This document shows, piece after piece, positions 56,401 through 64,000 of a stretch of 64,000 bases of DNA. The DNA lies in NCBI GenBank assembly GCA_007922225.1, contig ML679966.1, positions 35,158,793 to 35,222,792 on the forward strand, in the 5' to 3' direction. The notes below the pieces were generated by a model. The model was not told the DNA's origin. It did no database searches and saw only the letters and a list, made by a program, of their open reading frames with translations. Positions within the stretch are counted from its first letter, which is position 1. Each line of letters opens with the position of its first letter. Both the position numbers and the translations under genes were made by a program. The DNA comes from Emydura subglobosa (Eukaryota > Chordata > Testudines > Chelidae).

Positions 56401-59400
56401 ATGTTTATTTAAATATGCTTAATGCTTCTAACTGCCTAACACAATACAGCAAATGAAATACAGCAGTTTTATAAATAAGAAATGCAAATCTCACCCCATA
56501 ATTACTAGTCAGCAAACACAAAAGAAATCTATTAGTGTCACACCACTCTTGAAGAAACAATAATTCACAATACAAAGTGCTACCCTACAGTTTGGAACAA
56601 GCTAAAAGCTTCCTAGGGTGCTTCCCATGCATTTTGTCTGATCTGTGCCTGCCTCTTAGGCCTGTTCTACTCTTAAAACATAGGCTAACGTAACTACACC
56701 GTTTAGGGCTGTGAAAAATGTCACACTCTGAGCAACATACTTAAATTGACTTAATCCCCACTTTAGATGCAGCTAGTGGACAGAAGAATTCTTCCGTCGA
56801 CCTAGCTACGGTTAACTACATTGGAAAATCCCTTCCATTGATATAGGAAGTGTCTAAACAGCTGTAATGTAGACATCCCTTAGACCATGTATGTATAGGC
56901 ATGTTGATCAGTGCTAAGAACCTGATCAGCATTTAATTGTAGGTGGCACAAGTAATGACGCCTGTACATGAAGTTACCCAAGATTTTCTATTATAAGGTT
57001 TTGTTTTCAGCTGTTTATAACTTTGCCAAACTTTAACTATTTGGGCTGAAATTTTCCATGCTAAATGTCTGCCTCAGGCTGAATTTTTCTGGGGGGAAAA
57101 TTTAAGCCAAGATGATTCAGCCATTTCTCAGAATGATGCTAGGGGAACATATGTTGTTTTATGTATAAAATTCTTACATCTGCTTTGCTGAGAAGCTCTA
57201 GCATTTCCGTGCATTGGAACAAGTATACTTAAAATTCCCTCTGGATGGTGCATGTTCTAGCCCAGGGCTTCAAGGGCAGAGCATGACTTTGTTGTCAGGA
57301 ACAGAGTAGGGAGACACTTTTGCTCAGTGCTCCTTCTGGTGGCACCCAGGCAGAAAAGAATAAAAAGAGGAAGCAGCCAGACTGAAATGAAGAGGGATTA
57401 GAAGGACGGGGATTTGGAGCTCTGTAGAGGTGGGAGAGGGTATTAGAATGAGGGGCCGAAGCGGGATGCAGTCTGGGACAAGGACAGGCTGGAGGAGTCT
57501 GAGGGAACGGGACTGTAACCACTATAGCACATTCCCCTCAGAACCTGGACTAGAACCCAGGATTCCTGAATCTCAACATTTATCTGCTCTCAAACCCACT
57601 GGCAAAATGTGTCTCTCATCTGCCTACAGTGGTTGGCCCACAGAGGATGAAAACCTACATCTGGTATTATGCACTCTGTTAGCTCAAGAGTCAAGCAGTC
57701 CTGTGGATCTAAAGGTTCTAACTCTGCTGATGAATCATGTGATGTAAATATGGCTTCACATGATGGAAATTCTGTTTGTTTTTTCCAACTGGCTTTTTTG
57801 AAAACCTAGGAAATTACATTAAAAATACTGCATTAAAAGGAAGTTACGGTTGCAAAGTCAAGCACTCCAAAGTTAGGGTATGCTAGAATGAAGGTTCCCC
57901 CTGCATCTTTAGTTTGGCTCCCTTACCTGTCTTTAGTTACAGGACCACATACTGTTTTTTCCACAGGACCCCTGCCTCATTCAATGCACAGAATGGATGG
58001 TGCTCTGGGAATAAACCAAGGTTATACAGAGGCTGTTGTTTGTAAGACCCTTGCTTCATTTGTTGCAGAAGATGGAAGGTGTGTAGTGAATGAGGAAGGG
58101 ATAGAAAGGCATGGTTTGGGTTCTTAAATGCTGCCCTGGAGAACTGGATTCTCTCTCTTTCTCTGTCACAGAGTTCCAATGTGATCTCAGGCAAAGTCAC
58201 CTAACCCAAACTTCAGCAGTGGTCATTAATTGTCTCCTCATTTTCTGGGTACCAACTTGTTTCCCTGGAGTCTGATTTGCAGAAGAACTGAGCACTCACA
58301 GCTGCAACTGTAATCAATGGGACCTGTGCTTTGAACATAGGATGTGCTATATAATGCTACATAATCTGAAAAATCAAGTCCTATGCATCTCTAACTGGGA
58401 CTTAATTTTGACATTAATACTATTGTGAGGAGCACGGCTGAAAAGCCCATGAGGAAATTAATCATTCTGTGTATAGAGCAGGGTTTATATAGTGTGCAGT
58501 AAATAAGGCCCAGAGCCATACAATGAGAAATGAGGATAAAACAAAATATTGAAAAGCTGCTCATTAAGCAAGCACCTTGCATCCTGTGCACTGAATGGGG
58601 CAGGGATTCTGTGGAAAAAAAGTATGTGATCATGTAACTCTATCATAACGCATATGCACACGAGGTGGCCAAATAAAGTGCACGAGCAACCTGAATTTTG
58701 TCCTAAATTTGAGTGCTTGACTTTACAACCTTAACGTTCTTTTAACAGAATTTTTGAATGTAATAAATAACATAGGCCCATTCCTCATGGTAAAACCCAT
58801 GGGAGTAGGGACTCAAAAGGAAATCTCTGCAAGGATCCCTTTGCTAAGTTCCACTCCATCAGCCAGATGGATGGAGTTTCTACCTCCCCCCTCCCCCCCC
58901 ATGGAAAACACTGGGGGGGAATGGAGGTTCAGTAGTAGAGGCTATGTTATCTTTTTGATTAACTTCAGGAGGTCTTTGGGGGTGGTGGGATGATTTACAT
59001 TACATTACCATTCACCCTTCCCCCACTCCCCACTTGTACTGCCTCAGTGCACATGCAGGACCACATAGAGAGCGACCACAGGCTCTGATGGGGATGAGTA
59101 AGAGGATGGTGCTGCAGAGATAGCTGAGAAAAGCAGGGACTCCACAGGTGGAAGGTCCCTACAGTTACAGAGGGTCTCAGAGGCACAATCTCAGCAAAGA
59201 AATTTGCCTTCTTTTAAAAAGCCTTCCAGACTAGTTTCTTTCTAATCTCAGAGAGATATCTGTGTGTCCACAGAAACGTACAGTTCATGGCACCCTTTTA
59301 TGATCTTTCAGTTCGTCAAAAGGGAGCTTTCAATTCAAGCAGGCCTCCAAACGCCATTCGCTTTACCTGTTTTCATTCTGCCGTCTCTGCTGATGACTCC

Positions 59401-59544
59401 TCCAGGTTCAACACTTATCACATAGATGGGCAAATCCCATTCCCTGTGAGATGCTCCGCCTGCCACAGTCATTCCCAGTGACTCTGTGTGATCTTTTCGG
59501 ACAGCCACCACCTTCTCGTGACAGGTGACAGCATGCAGGGCATT
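44273..59544 (-). CDS. LNX1: LNX1, 3' part encoding PDZ3, PDZ4 and C-terminus (four exons)
   Basis: LNX1 is a RING-type E3 ubiquitin ligase with four PDZ domains that in the known family binds and ubiquitinates Numb. The exons, in transcription order, are 59367-59544, 54026-54254, 45292-45450 and 44273-44408. Their 702 bases read as 233 residues plus stop in one frame. PDZ3 carries the carboxylate-binding loop [20 protein letters not shown], and PDZ4 carries [13 protein letters not shown] and ends in VSWPGTFL. The linker [13 protein letters not shown] is diagnostic for LNX1. RING, the Numb-binding motif, PDZ1 and PDZ2 lie outside, beyond 64,000. All introns are GT-AG on the minus strand. Convergent orientation to FIP1L1 matches human 4q12. 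Confidence 0.96.
44409..45291. other. Last LNX1 intron, with a MIR
   Basis: An intron of 883 bases between the two PDZ4 exons. The MIR at 44995-45260 fills its upstream side, ending about 30 bases from the 45292 donor. Nothing else was recognised. Confidence 0.75.
44995..45260 (+). mobile_element. MIR SINE split by a small foldback insertion
   Basis: The 5' half (ggttctattcccagctctgtc) and 3' half (gtgaccttcagcaagtcact, then tcctgga-type tail) are MIR in correct order. Between them, at about 45073-45144, is a stretch whose two halves are inverted: agggcccgattttatac on the left and gtatgaaattaagccct on the right. This looks like a tiny foldback element inserted into the MIR. Confidence 0.8.
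45292..45450 (-). CDS. LNX1: LNX1 exon, first part of PDZ4
   Basis: The 159-base exon follows acceptor gatttgtttcag. It completes Arg and reads [40 protein letters not shown] and [12 protein letters not shown], ending with AG of Arg before gtaaag. [13 protein letters not shown] is the carboxylate-binding loop of PDZ4. Differences from remembered human LNX1 (CIVGGYEEYNGN, SIVEGTPAY) are conservative. An intron of about 8.6 kb separates it from the PDZ3 exon. Confidence 0.96.
46435..46835. mobile_element. Tc1/mariner- or pogo-like MITE with long inverted ends
   Basis: The ends agtagaacctcagagttatg and (reversed) agtagaacctcaaagttaca are near-identical inverted repeats of about 20 bases. TA dinucleotides flank both sides (46433-46434 and 46836-46837), fitting TA target duplication. 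A T-run followed by G-run lies inside at 46709-46734. There is no transposase. Preserved ends suggest a younger insertion than the other DNA elements here. Confidence 0.85.
51042..51205 (+). mobile_element. MIR SINE
   Basis: The order ggtggttagagccaggaact, tcctgactctgccactgact, tgctgtgcgagcttgagcaa then tttcctcctctgtacc is that of a MIR 5' part and core. The 3' end is eroded. Confidence 0.85.
54026..54254 (-). CDS. LNX1: LNX1 exon, end of PDZ3 and PDZ3-PDZ4 linker
   Basis: The 229-base exon follows acceptor tgtcctttag. It completes Gly and reads [40 protein letters not shown], a divergent acidic linker ([20 protein letters not shown]) and [15 protein letters not shown] plus CG of Arg. The helix [10 protein letters not shown] is the PDZ alpha-2 region lining the peptide groove. 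The donor is gtaagt, a strong site. The linker is the least conserved part relative to remembered human LNX1. Confidence 0.96.
56040..56235 (+). mobile_element. MIR SINE
   Basis: MIR order is seen in tttctgcctcagtttctcta, ctacctcacacagtactgtg and ataattaaggtctgtgaagt. The 5' part is poorly preserved. Confidence 0.8.
56659..56882. mobile_element. Non-autonomous DNA element, same family as 18050-18331
   Basis: Left end ggcctgttctactcttaaaa and right end aatgtagacatccctta are eroded inverted copies. The interior gaagaattcttccgtcgacc is a strong match to the core at 18050-18331 and itself contains the palindrome gaagaattcttc. Confidence 0.82.
57009..57300 (-). repeat. Unnamed repeat family X, copy C (reverse orientation)
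   Basis: Plus-strand tttataactttgccaaac, gggctgaaattttccatgct, ctgaatttttctggggggaa and catttctcagaatgatgc match the reverse complement of 26302-26645 in order. The alignment fades beyond about 57280. Confidence 0.68.
57843..58735. repeat. Family Y inverted pair, possible foldback element
   Basis: The left arm (57843-58003) starts gttacggttgcaaagtcaag and ends cctcattcaatgcacagaat. The right arm (58571-58735) is the same in reverse: minus-strand gttaaggttgtaaagtcaag through to ccccattcagtgcacaggat. Each arm is about 160 bases and they share ccacata...tttttccacag. The 570-base middle is not shared. It may be one element with long inverted ends or two separate insertions in opposite orientation. 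Confidence 0.75.
59367..59544 (-). CDS. LNX1: LNX1 exon, first two thirds of PDZ3
   Basis: On the minus strand the acceptor is gcttccacag and the exon opens in phase 0 with [20 protein letters not shown]. It then has [39 protein letters not shown] and the first base of Gly. The GLGF-type loop is SLGM, as in vertebrate LNX1 PDZ3. The donor is gtaaag. The short open frames overlapping it in other frames are shadows. Confidence 0.95.
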
Positions 59545-59639
59545 CTGTGGAAGCCAAATAACAAGAATAAATGCAGAGTACGCATACAACCGTCATCACT
59601 TGGAGTTATTGAACTGGAATTAATATGCAGTTGTATGAT

Positions 59640-59715
59640 GACTACTCGGAGGATCTCAAAGCACTTTACAATCCCTGAGCCTCCTGCCACTTGTGTGGAC
59701 AGTAAGTATGTCTAC
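59640..59715 (-). mobile_element. MIR 3' fragment
   Basis: Plus-strand aggatctcaaagcactttac followed by aatccctgagcct is the reversed 3' end of a MIR-type SINE. Confidence 0.6.
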
Positions 59716-59789
59716 CCTATTGCTTGGGATTCCACAACAGGGTCACAGCTATGACCAAAGCACTCCAAACTTGGATGAGTCAAGTCCGT

Positions 59790-60035
59790 CACCGAAATAT
59801 GCATTTAGGGTCCAGTACTACTCCCATCAAAGTCAGTGGTGGTTTTGTCATTTACCTTAATGGGAGCAGAATCAGGGTGCTTGGACACCTAAATCAGTGG
59901 TCTGATTTTTCAGTTAGAAAGCACAAGTAAGAATTTCAGGTGTTCAGCACCTCTCAAAATTAGGCCACTTATTTAAGTGCCTCGATTTACATTTGGGTGC
60001 TTAACTTTTGGCGTCCAAATTTGAAAACTTTGTCA
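59790..60035. repeat. Ancient interspersed repeat remnant
   Basis: Segments ggtgttcagcacctctcaaa, attaggccacttatttaagt and taacttttggcgtccaaatt occur in this order. Similar pieces occur at 15530-15700 and 36060-36240. I remember this type from bird and turtle genomes but cannot name it. Confidence 0.5.
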
Positions 60036-60088
60036 TACATATTTAACAAAAAAGAAATAATATATGAACTATAAGGAACAAACCTACA

Positions 60089-60150
60089 GGCGATGGACTA
60101 GATGACATAATAGTTCTTTTCCATCTCTAATTGCTGTGGTTCCATGAAAA
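60089..60150 (+). mobile_element. CR1 LINE 3' tail, eroded
   Basis: The sequence ggcgatggactagatgacat, then tcttttccatctctaattgc and ggttccatga follows the CR1 3' UTR and terminal repeat in plus orientation with several changes. Confidence 0.8.
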
Positions 60151-61962
60151 TCTCTGATAAATACATATTTTTCTAGCCAGTTTCTAACTAGGGGGAATAA
60201 CAAGGACTTTTATAGAATAAGTCCCAAGGGCTCCTGGAGTGATTCATTTATTGCTGATTTAAAAGGTCACTTCTGTGTGATGACTGTATCCAATCTATAA
60301 GGAGATTCTCCCAAAAGCTAACCAAGTTATTAGTCAAATGTTCTCAGTTTGTTTATACTTTGTTAATAAGGGTGAGGCAAATCAATACACACCATCAGAT
60401 ACCGAAGGATCAAAAGGTAACATAGGTTCTAAAATGTAATACTGGCGGGGAGAATGTTTCTCGTATTTGGATAGAATTCCCTCCTCAGCATGTGACCTGA
60501 ATGTGTGAGTGTTTCAAAGGACCTCAGTCCCTACCAAATAATTTGTGCTTACAAAATGGACATGGATTTTGCTCCAAAAACTCTAGATTTAAACCTTAAC
60601 GAATAACTTTAACTTTCCTAAATAATTAATAGGCTGTGTTCCTGGAATTACTTTCTGAAGATTCCAGTCTCTAGAGCAGAACTGGCACACTACTTTCAAG
60701 TTTCAATAGATAAACATAATAAATGTGCTGCAGGGCTAACTAGTGTATATGAAATGTTAAAAAAGATCTCATCATTAATGAGTGTGACATCACAGAAGTG
60801 ATATGCAAAAAAATCTATCAGTCTCCTTCAGGGCTGTGATAATCTCATTGAAATTTGGGATTCAACCAAGAAATCCCATTTCAATTTCAGTGGTGTAGAG
60901 AGAAGAACAGTCAAATGTATGGCTTTTCTGGCAATGGCTAAAGTAAACTTCAAGGAAAAACAGCAGTAGGAAAGTAGGAAGAGGGAACAGTTGCACTGGA
61001 AAATCTGCATATGAATGATTTGTGGGCTTGAGAATGTATATTATTATAGCATTTTATTTTTAAAGGCACATTTAGAATGATGAGACTATAATTCCATCAC
61101 AAGAGTTCTGTGATTAAACAAACAAACAAACTTCATTTATCAGCTGCCCATCCAGCAAAGGACTTCTAGACACTTCAGACAATAAGCAGAAAATATCAAA
61201 ATGATCACATTCCATAAAGCTTCAAATTAATAAAATCACTATACTCCATCTAAGCAGGCTCCTTCTTATGTTGTAGGGACAGGAATTGCAAAGGTAGCAC
61301 TGGTTTGGGTGCTCCATACCATGTAACTTCTGACCTGAGATGGAGCACAGAGAGTCTGAATTTCTGTAAGAAGATTTGCTATTGTGGTTTGAGAGCAGCG
61401 GAACACTTCCAAAGGATCTACACCACGGCTGTGTGAAATCATCAACATTTTTTCCATAAGGTTTTTCACAAAAAATGTTCATTATCCTATTTCAGGTAGT
61501 TTCATTCCTGCAAAACGTTGCCTTGTTTTTTCAAAATTAACTTTTTTTACATGAATGCATAAAATTGTTGTGACTCCACCTTTACTCAAAAATAAACCTA
61601 ATTTTGCTTTGCTTAACCCATTTTCATGCAAAAAACCAGCTCTTTTCAACCTTAGAATTGGTTGATTTAACCGAGAATTGCCCTTTTCACAAGGCGAAAA
61701 AGTGCTATTTTTTCATAAAAGGGCAGTTTTTGATTTTATAACAAAATATGAAAACTGTTCAAAATTATAATCTTTGACTCAGACTATGCTTGTTAGCTAT
61801 TCTATGCCCGTTCTATCTCAGACCTCAAGAATGTTACTGATAAAAATAGGCTGTTTATGCCATATTTCTGAGGAAACAGTGCAGACATTACCAGCATTTG
61901 AGAGTTATGCTGAGCAACTAATTATCACAAGTTACTTTTCAATTAAAAATGACGAATGAACT

Positions 61963-62009
61963 GCTCTCTCTCTCTCTCTCTCTCTCTCACACTCACACAC
62001 ACACACACA
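61963..62009. repeat. (CT)n(CA)n microsatellite
   Basis: About 24 bases of CT are followed by a CA run, directly next to the MITE at 62013. Confidence 0.95.
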
Positions 62010-62012
62010 AAG

Positions 62013-62128
62013 TAGGGTGATCAGATAGCAAGTGTGAAATATCGGGACAGGGTTAATAGGCATTTACATAAAAAAAAGCCCTGAATATTGGGACTGTTCC
62101 TATAAAATAGGGACATTTGGTCACCCTA
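62013..62128. mobile_element. 116-base MITE with tagggtgatcag ends
   Basis: The left end tagggtgatcagat and the right end atttggtcaccctaa are inverted copies; each begins or ends at a TA. The interior reads aatatcgggacagggttaat...tattgggactgttcctataa, itself partly inverted. From memory the family is common in turtles ('cccgattttatagggacag'). No coding capacity. Confidence 0.85.
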
Positions 62129-63604
62129 ACATTAACACATACACACGTACTATATCTAACAATCAGCTTCCCTTTAAAGATTCCTTACAGCATCTTAATT
62201 TTAAGATGATTATAGATAGATGGGAATTGTGAATTCTCAAATGAGGGGAAGATAGTGATGAAAGGAAATTAAAGCCTTTTTAATGGACACATGGAGCGCT
62301 CTCTCAAAGGCATTGCTGATAATGAGTAAACCAGTTAAAAGTCAATGTTTATTAATGAATGCATTTCAATACATTCTCTTCTAAACAACTGCCCTTCTTC
62401 ATCATTTTGAAATGACCTTGGAGGCCATGACGGGGAAAACACATAGCTTGTCCCTTTTTTTTAAAGTTTACTGTAAAATAAATATTTACAGCAAATTATC
62501 ACAATCTCAAAGTCATGACGCGTGTCTCAAAGGCAATGGACACAGCTGCAGCTGTTCGGAAAATATACATTACCTGCAGCTACAGAACATTACGTGCCTG
62601 AGCAGCAAGGGCAATGAGATCAGTTTTTAAGGACTGGACAACAACTTGTTATAGACAATCAACAGGAGTAGAAGAAACATTTTCAATTAAAACCAAGTGC
62701 TATTTTAGTGTCTAGTACTGCATCTCTATTGAAGTCAATGGCAAAACTCCCAGGGACTTCAAAGGAGCAGGATCTGGCTCTATTTATGCATTACAAATCC
62801 TGTTTAACAGATCCCTCTGTAGTACACAAGAGTGTTTCTGACATCTTTCCTATTTAAGTCCAGGCAGCAACAGCAACTCAGGTTTTACATTCTTTGTTCC
62901 TCATACATGAGAGAATAGCTTAATAAGAACGCTGTCCATAACCAATCATACACTACACTGAATGCAAAATGCACTCCCACCATCACTAAGGAGGATGTAT
63001 TTAATACAGATTGTCTTGCTACTTCCTCACTGCTCTGCTGGCTGTCCTTCTGTTTACCATTGGCATCTGCTTGAAAGAAAGCCTCCTTTCTGCTCTTTCC
63101 AGATGGAGGCAGGATGTCATGGAGGGCAGTCACTGGGCCAAAAGGGATTCCTAAGTCATTATACAATAACAAATAAAGCTGTAGTCTGGAGTTTATTCTT
63201 AGCACGGAATATGGTGGAGACCTGAAGGCAAAATCCTGCACACATTCACATCTGTGTTACACAGTCAACCAGGACAGAATTGGTTCTCTCAAAGAATTAA
63301 AAGAAGGGACCAGTGATGTTAAAAAATCCACCTCTCCCAAGGATGAATTATCCCCCATAAACTTCAAATTAACACCACCACCAGGTTAAGTTAAGTAGCA
63401 ATTTCTCTATTAGCCACATTTAATTTAACAATCCCCACTGATGAAACCAGATGTAAGATTCACCAAGCCACACATCCAAAGAAAATTGCTTTGACTTGAA
63501 AGTGTGCCCAAGGTGTCCATTATATCTAAGCAAGAGCACATATGGCCTAGACCAAATGGCACCTGAGATGAGGGTCATCTTTGCTGCCCCTCCTTCCTCA
63601 ATTG

Positions 63605-63745
63605 TTAAAATTTTGAGTATCTGACGAAGTGAGCTGCGCCTCACGAAAGCTTATGCCTGCTAAAATTAAATTTGTTAGTCTTTAAAGTGCCACAGAACTC
63701 TCGTTGTTTTTGATGTATACAGACTAACACGGCTACCCCTCTGGA
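63605..63745 (+). mobile_element. Interspersed repeat tail (SINE/LINE type)
   Basis: The order agtatctgacgaagtgagct, cacgaaagcttatgcctgct, tttgttagtctttaaagtgc and agactaacacggctacccct is a highly recurrent vertebrate repeat tail, especially familiar from turtle sequence. I do not assign the exact class. It is close to the form I remember, hence fairly young. Confidence 0.8.
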
Positions 63746-64000
63746 ATTATTTTTTATTGCATTTGTAGCCCATTTCATGACTTTGATGCACAATTTGCAT
63801 GCAAGATTTATCCCTGTCATATAAGATGATAAATTTGCACACTCGGATCTGTAAATCTGTATTTATTGATGCCATATATAAGCAAATAAAAAAATAATTT
63901 CCTCTAAACTTACAGAAACTTTTTAATTTTAAGAATAACTGAAATGTACAAACATCAAGAAATTGAACTGTGCACCAACATTGGGTGGACTAGTATTAAA

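Larger units (their letters stand above)
54255..59366. other. LNX1 intron, 5.1 kb
   Basis: The intron holds a G-run (54477-54500), a TTTA run (54510-54526), a MIR (56040-56235), a DNA element (56659-56882), family-X copy C (57009-57300), the family-Y inverted pair (57843-58735) and a C-run/G-run pair (58885-58920). The remaining sequence shows nothing I can assign. Confidence 0.6.
59545..64000. other. LNX1 intron upstream of the PDZ3 exon
   Basis: The window ends inside this intron; no PDZ2 exon was found before 64,000. It contains an old MIR 3' piece (59640-59715), an old repeat (59790-60035), a CR1 tail (60089-60150), simple repeats (61107-61131 and 61963-62009), a MITE (62013-62128) and an interspersed repeat tail (63605-63745). 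The 118-codon minus-strand frame at 62885-63241 has no recognisable domain. Confidence 0.6.

Noticed and set aside
61222..61482. Overlapping 86- and 67-codon minus-strand frames
   Set aside because: Two frames of similar length over the same DNA, no domain recognised; possibly an old repeat but not supportable.
62885..63241. 118-codon minus-strand frame considered as a missing LNX1 exon
   Set aside because: It shows no PDZ, RING or linker resemblance to LNX1 and no matching splice sites in phase; it borders repeat-like sequence.
1..64000. CRISPR array, operon, phage or toxin-antitoxin system
   Set aside because: The DNA is vertebrate intronic sequence with spliced exons and LINE/SINE repeats; no regularly spaced direct repeats or prokaryotic gene organisation occur.

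Overview
The window is vertebrate genomic DNA, most likely from a turtle. It is AT-rich and intron-dominated, with GT-AG exons of two conserved genes separated by kilobases of non-coding sequence. The repeats point to a chelonian: a 2.7 kb 5'-truncated CR1 LINE, several shorter CR1 tails, MIR SINEs, and non-autonomous DNA transposons whose ends read like 'ggtctacact...agtgtagac' (my recollection of turtle repeats; not searched).

Plus strand, 1 to about 42,650: the 3' half of FIP1L1, a subunit of the cleavage and polyadenylation factor CPSF. Nine exons (758-865, 10258-10351, 11441-11594, 16393-16419, 16998-17052, 20664-20710, 34069-34294, 41492-41629, 42346-42493) join without any frame conflict into the last 331 complete residues and the stop codon. 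They encode a Ser/Thr-rich linker, the conserved [10 protein letters not shown] block, a proline-rich segment and the Arg/Asp/Glu-rich RNA-binding tail. The first exon and the 27-base microexon are phase-symmetric and so can be skipped without changing frame. A polyadenylation signal lies at 42636.

Minus strand, 59,544 down to about 43,690: the 3' end of LNX1 (ligand of Numb protein X1, a RING E3 ligase with four PDZ domains). Four exons (59367-59544, 54026-54254, 45292-45450, 44273-44408) encode PDZ3, the inter-PDZ linker, PDZ4 and the C-terminus. The 5' part, with RING, PDZ1 and PDZ2, lies beyond 64,000. The two genes converge tail to tail with about 1 kb between their polyadenylation signals, the same arrangement as on human 4q12.

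The introns hold most of the remaining structure: a hAT-type MITE with a perfect 8-base target duplication (9302-9581), a large foldback repeat (3715-5092), a GC-rich minisatellite with a 234-base period (18380-19262), the CR1 LINE (21763-24505), an intact-ended TA-flanked transposon (46435-46835), a 116-base MITE (62013-62128), and two unnamed repeat families detected only by comparing the window with itself (19262/26302/57009 and 17451/57843/58571). I found no RNA gene, promoter, CpG-island start site, viral gene or novel multi-gene system. The points most worth checking are splicing features of FIP1L1 and the unnamed repeat families.
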